A stretch of 64,000 nucleotides of DNA, from assembly GCA_028571685.1 (NCBI GenBank), contig CM053141.1:72029833-72093832 (forward strand). Direction: 5' to 3'. The stretch is from Heterohyrax brucei (lineage: Eukaryota > Chordata > Mammalia > Hyracoidea > Procaviidae). Every line of letters begins with the position of its first letter. The stretch's first letter is position 1. Below, in pieces: positions 57,410 to 64,000 of this stretch. The translations under genes were made by a program, and so were the position numbers. Under the pieces are notes generated by a model. The model saw nothing but the letters and a program-made list of their open reading frames with translations. It did not search any database and was not told the origin of the DNA.

Positions 57410-57680
57410 GGTTGCAGTCACACTGATTCCATGCTTAGAGGTAGTCTCAAGCATTCCTTGGCTTCTTGGTTTTTAAATGATCTTCACGTAACCTGTCTCA
57501 GTGTCTGCGCTTTTTATAACTCAGCTGTGATAAGATTCAAAACCCTCCCCTCACTGGTCACAATATAATTAATATAACAAAGAAACTTCCATTTCTAAAC
57601 AGGATTACATGCACAGGCATAGCGTTAGAATTCCAACGTGTGTTTTGTGGGAGCACAGTTTAATCCACAACAGCAAGTAA
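57410..57680 (-). mobile_element. MaLR-like LTR, 5' piece (split by the RTE)
   Basis: Reversed LTR 5' half: tataactcagctgtgataag, aaactt-rich stretch, agcgttagaattccaacgtg and acagtttaatccacaacagc at the LTR start. It pairs with 53758-53828. The join with the RTE end is not exact to the base. Confidence 0.6.
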
Positions 57681-57689
57681 CTAATTCTT

Positions 57690-57990
57690 CTGTTAGGGCA
57701 GGAGAAATTGAGATTCAGAGGGGATAAAAATAATGGTCCAGCCTTGCTCCATTTGGTGGTATAGTGGTTAAGTGCTTTATCTGCTAACTGAACAATTAGC
57801 AGTTCAAATCCAACAGGCGTTTCCTGGGTGTTCTATGGGGCAGTTTCACTTCACCCTGTGAGTCAGAATTGACTTAATGGCACCGGGTTTGGATTTTTGT
57901 TTTGGCTCAATTTATCAGTTGTGGAGCTAGAATTAAAATCCTCAACTGTCTTACTCTCAAGACTACATTTTTTTTTTCCATTGTGCCACA
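57690..57990 (-). repeat. MIR SINE split by an AfroSINE
   Basis: gagaaattgagattcagagg before, and cagttgtggagctagaatta plus actacatt/ttccattgtgcca after, the AfroSINE at 57745-57903. Together they follow reversed MIR order. Confidence 0.6.
57745..57903 (+). mobile_element. AfroSINE inside a MIR
   Basis: ggtggtatagtggttaagtg, gcagttcaaatccaacaggc, gtcagaattgacttaatggc, tttggatttttgttttggc tail. Confidence 0.88.
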
Positions 57991-58985
57991 GTGCAGGAAA
58001 TGCCAGAGATAAATTTGTTTTTCCTAATGTTTCCCAGAGTCCATCCCAACGATAACCAGAAGTGATGCACATCTAAAAGTGATTCTTTCAACATATGCCA
58101 GTTTTGCAGCCCGTGTCTTCAGTCACAGAGAAACAAGGCTATTTGATAATGCCCCGCAGGGGCCAGCACTCAAGGGCACTATTTTTGAATGCTAAATGCT
58201 TTCTTTTATTTTCAAATTGCTTTTCTATTTAAAAAGCAACATGAAAAGCTTTTTAAGTTTCGAAAATGACCACAGGGAGACTTGTACATGTCATTTTGAA
58301 CTGTGACTGTTGAGAAACAAATGTCTGTTTTTATTTTTAAATGTTCCTTCAGCTCAGAAAGACATTTAAGAAGCAGGAGTGAGGTTTTTAAAACATCCTA
58401 ATTATCCTGGGGGTGATCTGGTCTCTGTGGAGCAAAATCCGAATGGCAAGCACAGAGAGCTGCTTCCACAAGGTTCTTATAGCTCAACGGGTTGTGTCAG
58501 GATTGTGAAGAATGCCCTAGGATCTTCTGCTGGCATGGGTCCATTGGGACTCTTAAGTACATTGGCCTCGGTACTAGTTGGGGTAGTCCACATGGACAGC
58601 AGCTCATTGCGGGCTTTTAATTTAGTACATTTCTGTTTTCCCTGCTCCATACCCCAACATACAGGTATTAGGATGTAGACCTGATTAACTATGTCTAGGC
58701 TTTCGACAATATCCTATGTACTTTCCATCTGTGTTTTATACGGAGAGCCATGGGAAGAAGTCTGGATCCTCATAAACTGTCATGATAAATGAATCTGGAA
58801 GAGACCTAGAGACACAGTGCTTAGGTGTAGGGTTGAAGAGCACTGTGCAAGAGTTGAAACAGAAAATTGCTTATCATCTGAACACTGATTCTGAGTCAAG
58901 AAAAGCTTGAAAGGCGGTAAGAATTTCCAGTGCAGCTTTTAAGTCAAGGCTCAGAACCTATCCACTCTGATTCAAACCACTGAGA
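57991..58985. other. No gene recognised
   Basis: Unique-looking sequence. The 99-codon plus frame 58379-58678 has no known domain; its reading frame has no flanking splice or family support. Confidence 0.4.
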
Positions 58986-58989
58986 GAAT

Positions 58990-59063
58990 TGGTGTTGCTA
59001 ACAAATTCCCAAGTGTTGCCAGTGCTGCTGGTTAGGGACCAATACTGAGAACTGCTGAGAGAG
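58990..59063 (+). repeat. MER5-type fragment (3' end)
   Basis: ttgctaacaaattcccaagt, gttgccagtgctgctggtta and a ctgagaactgctgag end: MER5 3' half. Confidence 0.65.
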
Positions 59064-59067
59064 CAGT

Positions 59068-59180
59068 GAGTCTCAAAATTTATCATACATAAGAATCACC
59101 TGGGGATCTTGTTAAACTGGAGATTCTGATCCAGTGTCTTTGGTGTGGAAATGCAAACTCTCAGCAGTGGTTCAAAGCAA
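59068..59180 (+). repeat. MER5-type fragment (5' end)
   Basis: tgagtctcaaaatttatcat, agaatcacctggggatcttg, attctgatccagtgtctttg: MER5 5' half, directly after a 3' half. Confidence 0.65.
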
Positions 59181-60109
59181 ACCAGTTCAAAGCCCCGTGT
59201 TAAGGCTGTGGCTAGCAAATATTTGGTAAACCCAGTGGAATAGCTCTTTTTGTTCTGTTTGTTCTGTTTAAGTGAAACTGTTCCAGCCAGTGAGCCTGAG
59301 AGACTGAGGGACTGTTTTCTTTATTTCTACAACAAATAAGATCCTACGCTTTTCTTCCAAGGTAACTCAAGAAAAATGAAACTTCAAACCTGAAATGATG
59401 ATAATAATAAAAGTTACAGTCCTTGATCATGAGCTTAAAATCTAAAAAAAGAGTTGACCATGTTTAAAATATTACATGAAGACTAAAATGCCAGGATACA
59501 TTCTTTTATAACCTCGGATTCATCAAGGGTGCCAAACACAAGCTGGCTGCCATTTCCCTTTATGTCTCACGGGGTGGCCTTAGACATGTGACTGTTTCTA
59601 TCATTCTAATTTCACACTTAGGAATTTCACTCTTTCAATGAGCACTGTTGTTGGACAAGACTACTCAAAAGAAAAACAAACAGGGAATCAGAAAATTAGG
59701 AAAAAATACTCAGATTAATTTGACTTTTTTTTATCTATCCCATTTTTCTTACCCATTAAACTATTTAACTCAATTTCATCTGTTTGCCTCTTGTAGATTC
59801 CTGGTTAGAGTCACAGGAAGGTAGCAATAAATTGCTTAGTAGCAATAGAGAAGGTAAAGAAGCAGAAGGTCCTAGCTGCAAAATATCTTGAACTTTTCTA
59901 TAAACTGATCGAGTGTTTCTGAGTGATACATAAAAGGGCCAACATGGGCAGCCAGGCAGCCATGTGTACAGCCCTTAGGAGTAATGCAATAAGCAAATCT
60001 CATCTCTACTGTCTGCACTGTTCAACTGGTATAGTTTTTCAGAATGCTAGCTTGAGATAGGTTGCTCCAGGCTCAGTGGGGGAATTTGCAGTGATTGATT
60101 AGTGATGTC
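59181..60109. other. No gene or named repeat recognised
   Basis: Unique-looking sequence. Confidence 0.4.
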
Positions 60110-60121
60110 TGAGAAGGACAT

Positions 60122-60187
60122 GCCAAGCCAAGTGCCGTCGAGTCGGATCCGACTCATGGCGACCCTAGGGGCCAGGTTAGAACTGAT
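60122..60187 (-). mobile_element. AfroSINE 3' end, 66 bp, perfect 12-bp TSD
   Basis: Reversed 3' end (gccaagccaagtgccgtcga, gtcggatccgactcatggcg) ending within the body at gttagaactgat. It is flanked by tgagaaggacat at 60110-60121 and 60188-60199. A genuine but extremely 5'-truncated insertion, near-consensus in sequence and therefore probably recent. Confidence 0.93.
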
Positions 60188-60199
60188 TGAGAAGGACAT

Positions 60200-60549
60200 A
60201 GGATGGCAGAAATTTCACGTAATAGACCTGATTACTAAGTGTCTATTCTCAAAACAACCACATGAGATAGATGTTTACTTGTGCACCACTCAGGGACTCT
60301 ATACTCTGACCTTGGGGATTTAAACTGATTGAGCCACAGCACTTAACCTAGAGGCACTAGCAAGGGACACAGAAATGTGAGGTCATCATTTCAACACTTT
60401 AGCAACCTTTTTATATATAAGTATTTGTGTAGCTTTGCATACAGAAGCAAGTAACTCAAATTTGGGTTTAGTTAAAGAAGGCGTTTCAGAAGGAAGGATG
60501 TTCTTGCTGAGTTCTGAAAGACAAGAGTTTGCCAAGAGAAGGGAAAAAA
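60200..60549. other. No gene; possible MIR remnant near 60225-60280
   Basis: ctcaaaacaaccacatgaga is MIR-like in reverse. Otherwise nothing recognised. Confidence 0.35.
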
Positions 60550-60730
60550 ATACTATTGAGTCAATTCTCACTTATGGCAATCCCAAGTGTATCAGAATAG
60601 ACCTGTGCATCAGAGAGTTTTCAATGGCTGATTTTCAGAAATAGATTGCCAGATCTTTTTTTTGAGATGCTGCTGGGTAGACAGAATCTCCCACCTCTGC
60701 AGTTAGCAGCCACGTATGTCAACCATTTGC
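60550..60730 (-). mobile_element. AfroSINE (tgtatcag-body subtype), full length
   Basis: Reversed: attgagtcaattctcactta, caagtgtatcagaatagacc, ttttcaatggctgattttca, cagttagcagccacgtatgt, caaccatttgcacc. Matches the subtype at 34240 and 37022. The 146-codon plus frame 60716-61156 starts in this SINE and is not a gene. Confidence 0.8.
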
Positions 60731-61084
60731 ACCCCCCCACCCACCCCGTGGACTCCTAAGAGAGGAGGGATGCTGGGGAAATACAATGTTCTGGGCAGGG
60801 AATGCATCAGCAAGGACAACAGCTGCCGCGGTGCCAAAGGTACAAGGCATGGCAGGACACGACTTTGGAGGGAAGCAAATGCCAGATCACACAGGCTACT
60901 CAGTAGCTTATTAGAGGTTGTGGGTGTTATTGTATACTGTGTGTCCTTACAGAAATGTTTGAAAAACGAGTCTTCAGTTGTCAAGATTTGCGTTTTAAAA
61001 AATTATTCTACCCACAGAATTGAGTGTAGATTGCACAGAATAAGATGGAAGGCAGGGAGAGTGATTAGATGTCACTGCAGAAAT
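60731..61084. other. No gene recognised
   Basis: Unique-looking sequence with no domain in either strand's ORFs. Confidence 0.4.
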
Positions 61085-61195
61085 TTAATTAATTCTTTCA
61101 ATAACTACTTATTAAATGTTTATTATGTGCCATATGCTTTTCTAGATTCTAGATAGAGCAATAAACAAAACAGGGAAAAAATCCTGCCCTTATGA
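61085..61195 (+). repeat. Ancient mammalian repeat fragment (same type as 31820-32155)
   Basis: ttattaaatgtttattatgt, gccatatgcttttctagatt, gagcaataaacaaaacaggg, tcctgcccttatgaaactag: the 5' part of the 'transition-point' repeat family I cannot name. Confidence 0.45.
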
Positions 61196-61201
61196 AACTA
61201 G

Positions 61202-61565
61202 TGATAATTTTTTTGAGATAAAAAAAACTTTGGCTTTAATTATTTGGGCTGTAAGTACTGGTTTTCCAGGAAAGAAGAATACATTGTACCATGTTTTGAA
61301 AAAATTCATGAAAAACAAACAAAAAAACTAACAAGGAGACTAGAATAAAAATACAAGTCCAGTCATTGTCAACTGCTTTCATGTTTTACCTTATTTTGCA
61401 AACTTTTAAGAAATAAAATTTAAGAAAAGATTTTATCATTGGTTCTCATTGGTAGGATTTACCACATCTAGTGAATGCTGGGACATACAGTGGATGCCAG
61501 AATTATAATTCATACCAAAATTTTTGAGTTGGTTCTTTAATCAGCACATCCTGTATCAGTGAGAA
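61202..61565 (+). repeat. Unnamed interspersed repeat, copy 2
   Basis: Collinear with 20742-21180: tgataatttttt at the start, ctaacaaggagactagaata in the centre, tttgcaaacttttaagaaat, and a gagttggttctttaatcagc end that parallels gaattggtgctttaaacagc in copy 1. Both copies are in the same orientation, about 40 kb apart. Confidence 0.7.
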
Positions 61566-63189
61566 CTTAAAGTTATCAACAAAAAAGGAGACAGAGAGAA
61601 AATAAGTGAATCTTCATTGACCTGTATTGGGAGGAATATAAGATACCAATATATGTTCTTAATAATAATAATGCCAAGCGAATTGCCCTTGCCTGGGATA
61701 TGTTAATTTCTTCTCTTTAGTTTGGACACTCCAGACCTAGTTCACCTGAAGGCTAAAGAATGTTCATCAGTAGTAGTCCATGTGTTCTCCAAGGTAGAAG
61801 TCCATGTGTTCTCCAAGGTAGAATTCTGTGATGAAGAGTCCAGCCTGGACTTTCTGCTCACCTATTTCTTTGCTTAGGTAAACTGTCCATCTTACGTAGA
61901 CTACACAATTACTGAAAGAGAACATACTCTTGTCTTGTCTGCAGGTCCTCATTGTCTATAGGCCTGGATTTTTATTGTCTTTTTATTATTATGAGTCAAT
62001 TCACACTCAGTAAACCAAAGGTGCCCCCTTGCACTCAGGTAATAATATATACATGGCTTCTACCTACTACTGTTGCTAAGTATTTATTAGTGAGCCTTCA
62101 TGAGTCTGTGACCTCTCCCGGAGACTTTAACCCTCACTCATCCACATTTCACAAATCATTACCTCTTGTCTTTCCTGTGGAGGTTTTTCAGATATTTTAG
62201 GATTTCTGTTTATTAAACTGCACAAGTTTGAAGTGCTGCTTAAAGTAAATACTATTTAGAAGCTAAGGAATCAGATTTCACAGGAATTGCAAATCATCCT
62301 TGAACCTTCTAGTTACCCTGGCTTTTACTACTCCCTAAATTTCATTTTTTTTTTTACTTGATGTTAACTAAATCCATACAAGAGAAACAGCTTGCTAATA
62401 AGAAGGGAATGAAGCATAGGAGGGAAAGCAGTGCTAGCCTGAGGGGAAGCTTGTCTTCAATGTCCCTACACTGCTCTGCACATTCCTATTTGCTCCCTTC
62501 GAAAAGCCCAGTGCTCCACGACAACGTGGTGACCAGCCATTGAGCGAGCACTTATGTGGTCTGCTAAACTTGCCTTTCTGAGGAGTGACTCCTGAGTCAA
62601 GACTTTCTGTCACTCCTCTCTTAACAAACATTATGGGCCCTGTGTCCCATTTGTAAAAACCTTCCTTTCATCCTATCAACTACTTTAAGTTTGTAATTGG
62701 TGACAATGGATTACTGAATCACCACCTGCAGATAAGCTTTTTGTTGTGTGGGTCACTAGCTACACAATCCATGAGAGTGAAGTTATAGTCAAATTTTGTC
62801 AATTATTACAGAACCTACAGAAGATAGGTATTTCATCAGGCTGGACTTTTTGTTCCTCACAGTTGAATGGCTAGTAATCTTTCTCCTGCCTCTGTGAAAG
62901 GACAGCCCAAGCCAGAACATAGGAAACAAATATGTATAAATACTGCACTAACCTATGTTTGGTTCCACTTCTGTTTTCCTGCTTAGATGCAGAGAGAAAA
63001 CTTTCAGAGTCCCAGAGTCTACTTATTCAAGAAGAAATTCAAAATAGGTAGAAAAGGAAAATATAGAGAAGTCAGAACAATCATGGGCTGATGGCATAAA
63101 ATACATGCCCCCAAGCCTGTGTCCTTTGTTCTAAAGGAATTACAATATGGGGTGACAATTGAAAGGTCAAAGACCTTGAATTTTCAGGT
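61566..63189. other. No gene recognised; one 24-bp tandem duplication
   Basis: Unique-looking sequence. A gtccatgtgttctccaaggt-type unit of 24 bp is repeated exactly at 61776-61799 and 61800-61823. The ORFs (61-82 codons) have no domain. Confidence 0.45.
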
Positions 63190-63425
63190 ACTGGGGCCCA
63201 GATATGGTTGAGAGGCAGCTTTTTGCTAGCAGACAGATCTGGTTTAATTCCACACTCTTCTCCACGTTGACCATGTGGCTTCTGCAAGTTTCTTAATCTA
63301 GGATCTCTCCTCTGTAAAATGTGGACAATAATACCCACTTTTCAAGGCAGTTTGAAGATTACAGAGAATGTTTATAAAGTCCTTGGCCCATAGCCTAGAA
63401 TATAATAAGAACTGAGTAAATGATA
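63190..63425 (+). repeat. MIR SINE
   Basis: cagacagatctggtttaatt, catgtggcttctgcaagttt, ctctcctctgtaaaatgtgg, acaataatacccacttttca, gtccttggcccatagcctag: nearly complete MIR. Confidence 0.85.
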
Positions 63426-64000
63426 ACTCTTATTATTATGAATATTGAACTTTTTGCCAGATACTAAATGGACTGTAAATAGATTTACATTACTTGAATT
63501 TCACTGAAACTATAAACTTCCTCAAAGAGCAGCACCGCACCTGTGCTTGCTACATTCCACAAATGTTTTTGTAGTTATAACATGCAGACTATGGACATTG
63601 AAGAGTGGATAATTACGCCCAGATCAAATGAAATAGAGTGGAGACTAAATGAGTCATGAATAAACTAAAGCTCACCACTCTTTCCAGTTCCATTTTCAGC
63701 TGTGTGTGGTATCACTCATTTGTCCTTTTCTTTTCACAAGCAGGAAAACATCATCTTACTATGCTTTCTTTCTTCTCTTCCTGCTATCTAAGTATTACAA
63801 AATTTTAAGACTTTATTCCATATCCATCTCCTGTCCCTCAGTTGCCATACAAGACTCACACTGAAATTCTTTAGAAACTCTTATCACCACCAAAATATAA
63901 CCACTACTTCCTCATTGAAATCACCATTTTCATAAAAGGAATTCTGACTCCTACATCTGCCCTCACTTTACCCTCTTAAACAATAAAAATGCATTTGGGG
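63426..64000. other. No gene or named repeat recognised
   Basis: Unique-looking sequence running out of the window. Confidence 0.4.

Noticed and set aside
60716..61156. 146-codon plus-strand ORF
   Set aside because: It begins inside the AfroSINE at 60550-60730, has no known domain, and shows low-complexity starts (STICTPPPTPWTP).
1..64000. CRISPR arrays, bacterial operons, riboswitches or terminators
   Set aside because: No regularly spaced direct repeats with unique spacers, no clusters of ORFs with ribosome-binding sites, and the repeat content is clearly mammalian.

Overview
This window is nuclear DNA from an afrotherian mammal, most likely a proboscidean (elephant) or close paenungulate. 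The evidence is the repeat content. It holds about 38 recognisable AfroSINE copies (tRNA-like head, body ending in a gagtcggaaccgactcgacggca-type box), several RTE-clade LINE copies of the type that supplies that 3' tail in Afrotheria, L1 copies with what I take to be an afrotherian 3' UTR, and a family of MaLR-like solo LTRs. Base composition, microsatellites and old mammalian repeats (MIR, L2, MER5/Charlie, MLT1) also fit mammalian intergenic or intronic DNA.

I find no intact protein-coding gene, rRNA, functional tRNA, CRISPR array or bacterial-style feature. Every open frame over about 100 codons is either a decayed LINE ORF, overlaps a SINE, lies in low-complexity sequence, or has no recognisable domain. 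Single-exon ORFs cannot rule out short exons of a gene spanning the window.

Layout. 0-5 kb: an L1 3' end, unique sequence, then a long decayed RTE (2.26-4.80 kb). 5-11 kb: an A/T-rich block built from one old L1 that was later hit by an opposite-strand L1 fragment and an AfroSINE with a perfect target duplication. 11-18 kb: mostly unique, with MIR, MER5, L2, a compound tetranucleotide microsatellite and a rearranged mariner with inverted arms. 18.7-19.9 kb: an RTE insertion with a 5' inversion. 20-29 kb: AfroSINEs, an old L1 with a (CA)n tract and one copy of an unnamed repeat. 29.0-30.9 kb: a second long RTE on the minus strand. 31-38 kb: scattered AfroSINEs in unique DNA. 38.8-48.5 kb: four solo LTRs of one MaLR-like family, three of them with clear target duplications, plus an MLT1. 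46.3-47.2 kb: a 73-bp inverted duplication with 2 mismatches. 49.8-51.8 kb: a tRNA-Gly-headed SINE split by an AfroSINE and by a fairly young L1. 53.8-57.7 kb: an LTR split by an RTE, itself split by an L1 and several AfroSINEs. 58-64 kb: mostly unique DNA with a second copy of the unnamed repeat and a 66-bp tail-only AfroSINE flanked by a perfect 12-bp duplication.

No coding system links these parts. What the window records is a sequence of transposition events whose relative ages can be read from nesting: MIR, L2 and MER5 oldest, then MLT1/MaLR and old L1, then RTE, then younger L1 and AfroSINE. Element names are from recalled family consensus sequences, not from a database search.
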